Below are positions 12,001 to 22,800 of a DNA stretch of 64,000 nt, one piece after another. Made by a program: the position numbers and the translations under genes. A model generated the notes under the pieces. It saw nothing but the letters and a program-made list of their open reading frames with translations. It was not told where the DNA came from and ran no database searches. This DNA comes from Notospermus geniculatus (Eukaryota > Nemertea > Pilidiophora > Heteronemertea > Lineidae): contig NMRB01002867.1 in NCBI GenBank assembly GCA_002633025.1, forward strand, positions 1-64,000, in the 5' to 3' direction. Numbering within the stretch: the stretch's first letter is position 1; every line of letters begins with the position of its first letter.

Positions 12001-15000
12001 CCAGGGACTGGTTGAGAACACGGCATCGTTTATCGTGAGTATCTACATGTACAGGTTTCCAATTGTCATTCTCTATTATGTACACTCTTACATTCGTTGG
12101 AGAAATCTCCGAGTGATTCACCAATCAATGCCACTCAATCTGCTTTCAACCATTTCCCCATCTGAGTAAGATCCTTTTGCCTTCTACATGTTGCAACTTG
12201 TGACTTGGATGTTTGAGAAGTTGCTTGACAAAGATCTATCCATTTCAGACTGTTGTGATTCGCCTTCTAGAAAGCTGTCGGCAGTATGTCGAAGGCAAGA
12301 GGTCGAATCTGACCCACTGGCATCCAGTCCTTGGCTGGTTCTCCCAGAGAACAGACCAGAGGTAAGTCTAATCTGACCCACTTGCATCCTGTACTTGGCT
12401 GGTTCTCCCAGAGAACAGACCAGAGGTAAGTCTAATGACATCCAGTACCATACTTGGCTGGTTCTCCCAGACATGAGCTTCATACAATTTTGTTGCTGGG
12501 CTTTCTAACATCGGCTTACTGAAGAAATGATTTCATACGTCAACTTCTGTTTTTCCTTGTTCCAGTTTACACGAAGCGATGCCACATGTCGTGAAACAGC
12601 TCCAACTCCTGTGGAACATCAAGATGATCAAGATCTTATACGCCGACCTCATCGCATCTGTCGAGGCTCAGAATGCCACCAATGCCCACCAACAGAAAGA
12701 GCAGCAGGTTTCACCTTCTAAAAGTGAGTCTTTCTTGGCTCAGTTCTGGTGATCTATCCTCATATTGTGATCAGTTGAACTCCATTTCATCCTAGATCTC
12801 AAAGGTTTTATGCATCAATGACCATAGAGTCACAAGCCTGAGAATAAGTGGCAGGACAAGGACATTGTCCGGCTCCAAACAGTAATTTGTCAGGCACGAG
12901 GCAGTTGCTGCCTGACAAAATGTCAGGCACCAATTCCAAGTCTGTACATAGATAATCCATTACAAGTCAGGCAGTAAATCCCAAGTGTCTGGCACAAAAC
13001 AAACTCTGTCTGCCACTTCGTTAGGTGCCTATAAAAACACTATTCTCAGGCTTGGAGTCAGGAAGCCTAGGGAAACTTCAGGTGCAGTGACATATAGTCA
13101 CTTCCAACTGAACCTCCTATCCTTCCTCTCACAGACCTGATTCGCCGAGCGGTAGAGAAGGCCACCCCACGACAACCATCCATCAAAATCAAGATGGATA
13201 ACCCACTTGTAATTAGCACATGTTCAGCCTGCACCTTATATCAGACATCACTAGAAACACTGGCCCAGCTCAGGATGGACATCTTAGCAGGTAACGGACA
13301 TTAACTCTAAGATTTCAGAGCTGTAGATGTTGGTAGTTTGGCGATGTAGCGAATGGTGGTGTAGTGGATAAGAAGAGTGACTGTCACCGATGTGATTCAG
13401 GTTCAGTTCCCATTCAAGGGTCACTCTATCATAATCTTGCCATTCAGACCTGGTCGTCCCTCCTCACTGACTGATTTCTCTCCCTCAGGTCTCTCATACC
13501 AAGACTTCTTGCTGCCCCATCTCTGGCGGTTCATGTGTATGATGGGACCGCAGTGTGGACTCAAGAACTACCTGGAGATTCTCTCCAACTACCCTAACGA
13601 CACAGACCATTCACTCTTCCACATGCTGATGTTGTTTGCCGATGCTGCTACTCATCTTATCATGTAAGGATGGAGACGTTACGATTCAACATTCAGTTAT
13701 CCCGTCCTCACAAATGTAGTCCATCCAGTTCAAAGAAAATGTCTTCGTCTCATTCCTAGATCCTTCCTAATCCTCAAATTTCTTCCTGATTCCTTTCAGA
13801 ATCCTAGACGACATTGAGCTGTACGAGCACAACAAACCGTTCTCCCTTGATGACTTGTCCAAACTCAGCTCATTCTTGAACCAACTTATCTTTAAGATGA
13901 TCTGGAACAACCTCTTAGGTAGGTGTTCATCCATCCTCATGGTCCATAGACATTATTGTCATCAGCCCTTCCCTCAGTCATGTTGTCTTTGGATGGGGTA
14001 AGATGATCCTCTCCAAGTTCAGCCCTCCACGTGAAGCAGTCCCTGACATGTTCCCCATCTTACTTTCCAGATGTGAAAGTTGCCTCCAACAGTGTGTTCT
14101 TTACTTCCATTCATTCCTTACTGATGACCCTGTATGACCGAGACTGTCGTCGATCGTATACCTCTGCTGATCATTGGCTTATTAAGTAAGTTAATCTCGT
14201 TGAAAACAGACATTCATATGACTGTTTGACACCTCATATCTTCTCATATGTCATTCTGTGGCTTACTATGACGCCCTCTAGTAAAAGTTGTTTGGATGTT
14301 TCCTGAGTGATCCTATTGTATACTGCTCCATGTGTGATTGTGTATATGAGAGCTTTATCTGCGAGCACACCCCATAAAGAATCTCACTCATTCTTCTCTT
14401 CTTTGTCCTTCCAGAGACATCAAACCCGCTGCGTTCATCTCAGAACTTGAACGAGGCAAGAAAGCCGCCCAGTTCTTGTTACAGAAAGTACCACACATCA
14501 TACCACACAAAGAGGTAAGCCAGGAATTTTGCTACAGGATTATTCTAGATTGGATTTGAGTGAGTTGTTCATACGTGAAGCTGATCACTGATTGTTTAAT
14601 ATCTTCACTGATGTGTTTATTTTTCAGAGAGTGATCCTGTTCCGTAAGAATGTGACAAAAGAGAAAGACGTGCTGGGTCTGACGGAGTCAGCATGTTCAT
14701 CTCCTCAGTCTACACTTATTATGATCCACAGGACAAGAATTATTGAGGTCAGTCTGACCTACTTAATATGTTATGTGTCAGAATGGCAGATTCAAACACT
14801 CTCCTGCTGTCCATTTTGTACGAAAGATCCCCAATGAATGAGGGGTTCCCATCAGGGCCTCTTTATCATCAATCTGCAGCATGTATAAAGCAGTCATCTT
14901 GGGACTAACATGAATTCCTTGCGGGTGGTACTGGGAGACAACAAGCCCAGCAATCCCTGAGTTGAGCCCTGGGCATCGCAGTTCAATCTCCCCTTTGATC

Positions 15001-18000
15001 CTTGTATAGAATTGGTCCTACGTCACTGACCCGGTCAAGGTCCTCCATGTTTCTGATGTCGCATTCTCTTCTCCAGGATGGTTACCGCCAGCTCGCCCAG
15101 CTACCTCCGCGAGGTCTGAAGGGGGTGATCAGGGTGAAGTTTGTGAATGAACAGGTAAGCCGCCGAGTGGATTCGGTGTGCGACTTAAGTGGTTCTAGAC
15201 TCTAAACTAAGTCATGCTACCAGTAGCTAGCTCAGTCTGAACAGGTTTGATGATAGATATACTTTTTGTGTTCTGGTCGTTTCACAAAACGCGAGTGCAG
15301 GATGTGAGATCGTTGTATGGGTGGGGGAAAAGATGGCAAAGGCAAGGGTCCAGAAGGGCCGTGCTTGAGACAAGGATGGTGATGTGATGGTGTATTTCTC
15401 TGTACTGGTTGTATTGTCTCATCTCATTCAGGGTCTGGATGAAGCTGGGATCGATCAAGATGGCGTCTTCAAAGAGTTCCTGGAAGAAACTATCAACCGA
15501 GTGTTTGACCCCTCGTTAAACCTCTTCAAGGTGAGTCTCTGGTTTCACTTTTGTATCCCTTGTCCTGATTGGTCCTCTCTGTGATGAACTCATGCATACC
15601 TTGTCCTGATTGGTCCTCTCTGCCATGAACTCATGTATACCTTTCCCTGATTGGTTCTCTTCACAGGCGACCATAGAACAGAAGCTGTACCCATCACCGA
15701 CATCACATATCCAGGAGAACCATCTCCTGCTGTTTGAGTTTGTGGGGAGGATGCTTGGTAAAGCTATATACGAGGTAAAGTTAACGTTACACATTGTTGT
15801 TCAAGTCTGGTATCCACTGGAGTTGCATGTACTGTTTGGCCAAGTTTATCTGTTGTTTTGCGTCAGTTTGCCATTAGTTTGCTGTTGAACAGAAAAAACC
15901 GTCATGAGCCAAGCGGCTACAGTACCTGGCACTATTTTTGAAGTCCCTTTCAATCTTTCCAGGGCATCGTGGTCGACGTTCCCTTCGCTAATTTCTTCCT
16001 CAGTCACATTCTGGGCCATCAACACAACGCCACCTACAGTTCGATTGATGAACTACCTTCACTTGATCCAGAGCTTTATAAAAGTTTAAGTTATGTTAAG
16101 GTAGGTGGCTCGCTGATCACAGGAAATGCGACACCGAGATTTGTTGGATTTGGTTGCGATGGGTCACGCAGCAACAAGCTTAGGAACTGAAGCCCTTTGT
16201 AAACAATATTTCCGTATTAACTCGTAAAAGTCTAACAAATCGTGATTTCACTATCCCTCCTGGTATCTTACCCGTTCACCTGGACCCACATGTTGTTTCT
16301 CCTTGCAGCATTATGAAGGCGATGTCTCTGACCTTGAGCTGACCTTCTCCTGTGATGAAGACTTTATGGGGAAACTCGTCACCCATGAATTGGTCCCTGG
16401 AGGCAAGGTTGCATCTGTCTGCAATGAAAACAAGTAAGATTATGACCTTGACCTCATCTTATGCTGTGGCGATTCTCTTTGTCTTATCTCCCCTCGCCTG
16501 TGATAGGCTGATCTTCTGCAGTGGTGTCATCTGCAACACAGATCTAGATCTCAGGGTTGAGTGTGCGATGCAGGCCTTTGAAATCAGAGGCCAATGGTTT
16601 GTAGCAGCTCAGAGGTAAAGTCTGTGACACCTCAAACACTTTACCCAACAACTCAGCCCTATATCCTCTCATGATCGTTGCAGGATCAGCTATGTCCACC
16701 TGATGGCCCACTTCAGAATGTACACACAGATCAAGGAACAAACTCAAGCATTTATCAAAGGATTCCGATCGATCGTCAACCCTGAATGGCTGTCGATGTT
16801 CTCAACACCAGAACTTCAGAAACTGATCTCTGGAGATACAACAGATATTGACCTTGATGACCTACGGTGAGTCTTGCAGGACTTACCCATCGATAGGAGC
16901 TTTGATAACCTAGTGGTTATCATATCCACTTTGCAAACGGCAGGTCCGGGGTTTGAATCCCGGGCCATGCGGGATAATCATCCCTGGCTCTTCAGTCCAT
17001 CGCATGGGACAGAGTCGCAGTCCATAATTGCATTACCCATCAATAGGAGCTTAGCAAGCAGCAGGTCCTGGGTTCGAATCCCGGGACATGCAGGATTAAT
17101 CATCTCTGCCTCTTCAGTTCTTCGCATGGCACAGTAAGCCGTACTGCCTTGTACCTTGTGCCTTGTGCCTTTGCAAAGCCCTGAAATACCTTCAATACGA
17201 TGGTGACTTTCACTTCTGGTCACTCTTGACCTCATTCTGATAACACCCTCAGTGCGGCCTCAGTGCATACCAGTATCTTTTCTACTGATCTTCCTTTTCC
17301 TTTTCTCAGGAAACACACTCAATATTATGGAGGTTTTCACAACAACCATAAAGTGGTCAGCTGGCTGTGGGATATACTGCTCAAAGATTTCTCTCCAACC
17401 GAAAGAAGTCTCTTCCTCAAGGTAGGAGAATGGGTCGTTAGCAAAGTAGCGGCAATGGGCCATTAGCAAACAGAAATTAATTCTTCTTCAACAGAAATTA
17501 ATTTTTATTTTCAATTGTTTATATTTTAATTTTAAAAAAATTTATTTTAATTTTAAAATATTTAATTTTAAAAATATTAAATTAAATTTTTAAAAATTAT
17601 ATTATTAAATTTTGATTGAAGTATTAATTTTTAATTAAAAATTAAAAATTGTGAAATTAAATTTTTAAATTATAAAATTATTAAAATTTTATTAAATTAA
17701 AATCTTTTATATTGAATTATTTTTCATTCATTCTTCTAGAACGCAAATTAAATTCTTGCACAGGGACAGCTTGTATACGTGCTTCATCTTCTTACTTTCT
17801 CTTCCAGTTTGTCACCAGCTGCTCCAAGCCTCCTCTGCTGGGCTTCGCTCACCTGGAGCCTCCATTCTCTATCAGATGTGTCGAGGTCAGCGATGATCAG
17901 GTATAAAACATCTTCCCTCAAGTTGACCCCATTCTTCATGTGATAGAGAGGATGAGTCTCTTCAACCCTAGACTTTCTCTGTGCATTCCGGTTTTCTCCT

Positions 18001-18348
18001 GCTTTACATCGGTTCGCCCTCTATTGTCTATACAGCTAATAAAACGCCATATTTGGTGTATTTGTTCATGAATCTGGTCTCCATCCTTCATGTTCCTTTT
18101 CATTGAAAGCCTTTTTCACAATGAAGTTTTTGATAAAACTTATTACCATATTTCAGGATACTGGTGATACTGTTGGGAGCGTTCTGAAAGGTTTCTTCAA
18201 CATCCGTAAAAAGGACCCCGTCGGCCGGCTACCAACATCATCAACATGTTTCAACCTCCTGAAGTTACCGAACTACCAGAAAAAGAGTACACTACGGGAA
18301 AAGCTTCGCTACGCGATCACAAGTAACACTGGATTTGAGTTGTCTTAG
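9097..18348 (+). CDS. UBE3B: E3 ubiquitin-protein ligase UBE3B (HECT type), complete
   Basis: This HECT-class E3 accepts ubiquitin on a catalytic Cys and passes it to substrate; the mammalian enzyme works at mitochondria and in neurons and binds calmodulin through its IQ motif. Exons: 9097-9198, 9379-9428, 9609-9744, 9954-10010, 10205-10309, 10473-10572, 10794-10879, 10966-11154, 11321-11441, 11753-11787, 12005-12034, 12249-12361, 12566-12723, 13135-13290, 13489-13663, 13800-13918, 14071-14185, 14415-14514, 14628-14747, 15077-15154, 15432-15530, 15667-15774, 15963-16100, 16309-16433, 16684-16866, 17310-17421, 17808-17900, 18157-18348. All phases agree: 1,064 residues plus stop (human 1,068). 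The start at 9097 is chosen because [12 protein letters not shown] aligns with the family N-terminus. The IQ region is near residues 28-50 ([13 protein letters not shown]). HECT covers roughly residues 753-1064, with [14 protein letters not shown] holding Cys1032 (codon 18247-18249). The C-terminus is NTGFELS, as in vertebrates. Confidence 0.97.
12306..12476. repeat. 64-bp tandem duplication across UBE3B exon 12 donor
   Basis: Copy 1 (12306-12369) contains the last 56 nt of UBE3B exon 12 and its GTAAGT donor. Copy 2 (12370-12433) repeats it with about four mismatches and a second GTAAGT at 12426. A third, decayed partial copy runs to about 12476. Use of the second donor would put TAA in frame immediately (AGG TAA), so only the first gives protein. 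Confidence 0.85.
12724..13134 (+). other. UBE3B intron 13, no further feature
   Basis: This 411-bp intron holds several loosely repeated phrases around TCAGGCA and GTCAGGCAC (about 12885-13000). They could be a decayed tandem repeat. No coding or RNA feature is visible. Confidence 0.5.
13353..13430 (+). repeat. tRNA-derived SINE head in UBE3B intron 14
   Basis: An A-box-like TGGTGTAGTGGA (13357-13368) is followed about 30 bp later by a B-box-like GGTTCAGTTCC (13400-13410). Spacing and order fit a tRNA-derived promoter, but the remaining stems do not fold as a tRNA. Best read as a decayed SINE; an RNA gene is unlikely. Confidence 0.4.
14748..15076 (+). other. UBE3B intron 19, nothing else seen
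   Basis: This is a 329-bp intron between HECT-proximal exons with no recognisable repeat, RNA or coding signal. A weak B-box-like CAGTTCAATCTCC near 14980 is not supported by an A-box. Confidence 0.5.
15553..15666. repeat. Tandem repeat ending at UBE3B exon 22 acceptor
   Basis: Three copies of a phrase containing CCTGATTGGTCCTCTCT occur in a unit of about 45-52 bp. The last copy has become the polypyrimidine tract and AG acceptor of UBE3B exon 22 (exon starts at 15667). The repeat lies entirely inside the intron. Confidence 0.7.
16883..17150 (+). repeat. Tandem pair of tRNA-derived SINE copies
   Basis: Two adjacent copies of a unit starting TTACCCATC(G/A)ATAGGAGC lie in UBE3B intron 25. Copy 1 (about 16883-17031) has an A-box-like CCTAGTGGTTA and the B-box GGTTTGAATCC (16950-16960). 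Copy 2 (about 17032-17150) has lost the A-box segment but keeps the B-box GGTTCGAATCC (17071-17081). Both share the downstream tail with CTCTTCAGT and TCGCATGG. This is a SINE, not a tRNA gene, because the acceptor stem is absent. Confidence 0.6.
17475..17740. repeat. AT-rich low-complexity tract in UBE3B intron 26
   Basis: About 265 bp consist almost wholly of TTAATTTT, AAATTTAAA and AAAATATT permutations, unlike the mixed composition elsewhere in the window. It has no gene content. It may be an expanded simple repeat or a matrix-attachment-like stretch; nothing in the sequence decides. Confidence 0.8.
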
Positions 18349-19244
18349 ACATTGATGTTACTTCGGTGGTCACTGGTATATAGCCCCTGGATCACATTTG
18401 AGAATCCCCTGTCTTAATATTTGTATTCTGTGCAAAAATATCAAAAATATTCATTTTCCCATGGAGGATAGGTTTTGTATGGATATATTGTGTGTTGTTT
18501 GTCGTAGCCTGCTGGATGTCACTATGTGTAGGAACGTGCACACCTCTCACATGGATTGATGTACCTATGATAAAAAAATGCACAGTGGAATGGGTTGAAA
18601 ACTCTTGTCACCAGACTTGAACCTAGGGATTCATGAGCTATGAGACTTCAGCCATGGCTCTGTGCCTTTCTGGAGACATGACATATGGCCGAGGGGATCA
18701 TATCCCAATCCGGGTCTGTAAGTTGGGGGACCTACAAGGAATGAATCCACCCCCTAGTTGCTCTCATTGTACATGTACTGTACTGGACTTGTGCAAGTTT
18801 TAGTCTCTTTTTTTATATATGCAACTTGTGCAAGTTATTTGTGATGTGCTGGTGTCAGCCAGCGTGAAGTGTGGTGCTATGATGGGACTTGACATGCGGT
18901 CAACCTCTTGGTTGGTATTGTGATAGTAATGGCTTTAATTTGAGATTGGAACTTGACATGGTTCGGGTATTGTGATAGCAAAAAGTTTGATTCGAGATTG
19001 ACGAATGGAGAGATTTCTATGACATGTCGTCAGTATGAAGACATGGAACTAGTCATGCATTGATGGTAACTTAATATAATTGTATTCCCTAAACGAGGGG
19101 GCTACAGCAGTGCAACACCTCATACATATACCAGTAGTAAGCTCAGTGTTTCCATGTCGTACAAGTACAAGGAAATGTACTAAATGTACATGAACTTGCT
19201 GCAGTCNGGAACTGACAGTTACAGTCGACAAAATGATCCATGCA
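18349..19244. other. Tail-to-tail intergenic region, UBE3B / giant gene
   Basis: These 896 bp hold the 3' UTRs of both convergent genes. No perfect AATAAA was found for either. At about 18610-18665 on the minus strand there is a B-box-like AGGTTCAAGTCTG after a TGGCTGAAG A-box-like stretch, probably another decayed tRNA-SINE. A single N lies at 19207. No coding signal is seen. Confidence 0.6.
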
Positions 19245-19845
19245 TTACAAGAAGGCTCGGCCAGTGTTGACTTCATTTGCATACTGCAAGTAGAAGTTGT
19301 CACCATTTCCCGACAACACTTACCTTTAAGAATTTCTTAAAGAGATCCTGTGTCTTAGCGACCTTGGTAGCTTGTTGGATACGACCTCCAGCCGTCTTCA
19401 TGGCCTCCATGTTGTTTACAAACTTCTGCCAGAGGGCAGTACCAGTCATGTTAGCCATACTGGCGGCTGGTTGACTGAGCCGACGGGTCAGGACGGTATT
19501 GCCTGCAAAACGAAATGAGATACTTTGAATTACGGGCAGATGAAGTTCCAAACGTTGTGACCTGAGCAGACTGAGTCACGTGTTCCAGTTCTTGATCGCT
19601 TCACTGCAGAGAAATTTGCTCCTGGAATACACAGGTGTCAAATAGGCTCTAAATCTCTCATCAATCAAATATTGTAGATGTACTAACCAGAAGTTGAAGC
19701 TGTTGATGACCGAAGCAACTTGTTCAGCTGTCCTTCGTTGCCGTCCATCATACCATGCATCTTGGCCTGGGCCACCTTATCCTCGACCTTCCCAAGGTGA
19801 TTATGAAGCTTGTTACTAATGGCAAACTTGGAATACTTGGAGAGT
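19245..19845 (-). other. C-terminal end of giant protein, exons 74-76
   Basis: Exons 19688-19845, 19324-19502 and 19245-19283. They encode an amphipathic, lysine-rich helical tail (KFAISNKLHNHLGKVEDK, then MEAMKTAGGRIQQATKVAK). It ends YANEVNTGRAFL and a TAA stop in a 39-nt last exon. That exon is supported by a good acceptor (CTTCTACTTGCAG) in the correct phase 0. No catalytic or trafficking motif stands out. Confidence 0.8.
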
Positions 19846-22800
19846 CTGAAAGAAAAACTCAAGGTTAGTCAGGTTTGGGACTCAAAACCCCACCATACAG
19901 TCACTAAACTCAGTGACACTGTTTACTGAACCACCAGTTCTGAATGCGACCCATTCTTCTGTCTTCACTTACCAATATTACACGACAAACTGACACTGAA
20001 GGCCTGGTCAGACCACTTCTTACTGGCCTGGTCTAACACCTCTTCCTTGGTCCTGACAACTTCATCATACACATCAAGAACTCACCTCTCATTCAGCCTC
20101 TCCTTATCAAAATGAACCCCTGCCAGATCGGTCGAGGGGAGAAGTTTAACATCCAGGAGCTCATCAACCACTTGGTGTTTCTCCTCTTCCGTATGACTGT
20201 CACCAAACATGGCCGTTAGCAACGCACTCGCAGCCTTCTCAATATCGACGACCTTAGAATCCTCCGCTAGGGACTTGATCAGTGACGACGAGCGCCGATA
20301 ACGGGCGAAGAAGAGGTCATCGCAGACAACCTTTAATCCTCGGAAGAATTCCTTGCAAAAATCAGGGTTTGTGTCGTCTCTCAAATCACCTGAAGTAAGA
20401 AGGGAATGTTGTTTATCATCACGAGGGGAAAACAGGAGTCTTCTACATACTGTGAGTCACCTACCACTGAGGGATGTCATAGTGGTGCAGTGAAAACTTC
20501 CGTGCCTGCACCGCTGAGATTCCGGTTCAATCCCATTTGGACCCATTCGTCAAGTGACACAGAGGGCAACTCTGGCAGTGTAGATCTCGAACCTCGTATC
20601 TCTGACTTACCTGATTTGATATGAGCGAGCGTGTGAACCAAGACCAGGACAAACTCTCCGACCGAGTCCAGTCTGGCCGTCCTCATGTACAGGATGTGGT
20701 TGTTGGCGTCATATTGGAACGAGTTCCTGTAGGCATTGTGTGCCAGCTCCGTGTTCGGTGGGATCTTATCAGCCAGGAGGAGCGTCACCGGCAGATGCTG
20801 ACAATGTGCCGCGACAAGATCGGCGACAAAGGTACCGAACTTGTAGACAATGAACGACCTTGGATTCAGCTTGTTAAGGTCAACAGGGACGAGCTCTGTA
20901 TCATTGGTCCATTCAGCATCCCGAGCGTCCAAGTAACCTTGACCTGGTGCCATTTTCCTGCCACCGAATCCACCCTTAGCAACTGTTTTCTTGATCTCCT
21001 CCAGTTTCTGATAAAGTGGTGACTGCATCAGTAACATGGTCAGTTCAGTCTCGTTCAGCGGTGCCGCCATCGCGTATGATCCCGGCATGTCTGAGGCAGC
21101 TGACATCACATTGGTCGTCATAGTGACATTGGCAGGTGCTGGCTCAGGAGCTTCATACACCGCTGTGGTAGAGTCTTGAGCCGTAAGGTGGTCGATGTTC
21201 AGGCATTCCTTTAGAGTAAGTGCCTAGGAGGAAAACAGATCACAAGTTATAGCTTACTCTAACTCCAACTGCCTACAAGGCTAACTCAACTGTGTTGGTC
21301 ACACACATTTCGATTACCCGTAACCATAGTTACAGGAGGTCCATTACTCATCACCATAGTTACAAGATGACAGACAACTATCTATCACCATAGTTACAAG
21401 AGGTCCACTACCCATCACCATAGTTACAAGAGGATCACTAGCCATCACCATAGTTTCAAGAGATCCACTACCCATCACCATAGTTACAAGAGGACAACTA
21501 TCCATCACCATAGTTTCAAAGGGCCACTACCAATTACATGTACCATAGTTACAAGAGGACAACTATCCATCACCATATTTTCAACTCAGCTTACCTCATC
21601 AGTCTTCATTCTATCTTTTTCACTTTTCAGTTTCTCCTCAAACTCTCGCCGCTGCTCGATGCTCTGATCCTCCAACTCGGCCTTCTTTCCCTTCATCTTC
21701 TCCTCACGACGTTTACGCAGTCGTTCCTGGAGGTTACTCTGCATACGCAGACGGTCGGCGTCCATCTTGTTGCTGATCTTCTGGACGTCTTTGTTATGTT
21801 CCTCCAGGAGGCGTTCCTGTTCTTCCTTGCTAGCTCCAGCATTGGAAAGTTGTTCTATCTCATCCTGGAGACAAACATTGGGAGGAAAATTATCATAAAG
21901 GCCTAGAACAGTTAGACTTGATACTTGGGACATTCTTTACATTAAACAAGACACAAAAAGACAACACATGTAAGATTTGCTTGTCTAACTCTTTTGAAAA
22001 TGTACAACCTATTGCACTGTCAACACTCAAAATCCGCTATCTGTAAAACAACCCATTGTTGACACTTGACGTCTGCTCATCTCCATAACAACCCCATTGT
22101 TTACACCTGAAGTCTGCTATCTCCATTACAACCCATTGTTTACACTTGATGTCTGCTCATCTCCATAACAACCCCATTGTTTACACCTGAAGTCTGCTAT
22201 CTCCATTACAACCCATTGTTTACACTTGATGTCTGCTCATCTCCATTACAACCCATTCTTGACCTCTGCTCATCTCCATAACAACCTAGAGTTGACCTTG
22301 ACCTCTGCTCACCTTGACCCTTTGTTTCTTCTCCTTGACCATCTCCTCCTTCCTCTGATTCAACATGTCAATATTCCTCTGGAGTCGTTCCTCTTCTCTC
22401 CTCGTCTCTTCCTCCATCTGTTCGTTAAACGCTTTCAGCTCCGTCTCCAACAAACCTCGCTGCTCCTCCTCAAACACCTTCTGCTCATCATGGAGCTTGG
22501 CCTCGGCGTCTTTACGCTGAAGATCTAACTTCCTCTTGACTTCTTCAAGTTCTTGAATCTTGGCGTCAGTGAGTTTGACCTCATCGTGATCGGGTGAATA
22601 TTCCCGTAGAGCATCAGAGAATTCCTTGTAGTGTTTCTCCTTCAGCACCAGTTTGGCCCTAGCGAACCGGACGTCCCAGTCTGCGAGGGCACCACGCTCG
22701 ATCTCCTTCTGCTCCTCAGCCATCCTCTTGTCAAGATCAGAGAGTTCAAGCTGTTGTTTGTTCAGAAGTTGGGTTCGTTTGGTGTGAAGCTGTTCTGGAG

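Noticed and set aside
14900-15000. Possible SINE with a CAGTTCAATCTCC B-box.
   Set aside because: No A-box at the expected spacing and a poor B-box match.
16944-17085. Functional tRNA genes suggested by B-box sequences.
   Set aside because: No acceptor stem or cloverleaf can be formed, and the units are repeated with shared non-tRNA tails, so they are SINEs.
21323-22312. Regular 30- and 39-bp repeats resembling a CRISPR array.
   Set aside because: The units are contiguous minisatellites without unique spacers, inside introns of a eukaryotic gene.
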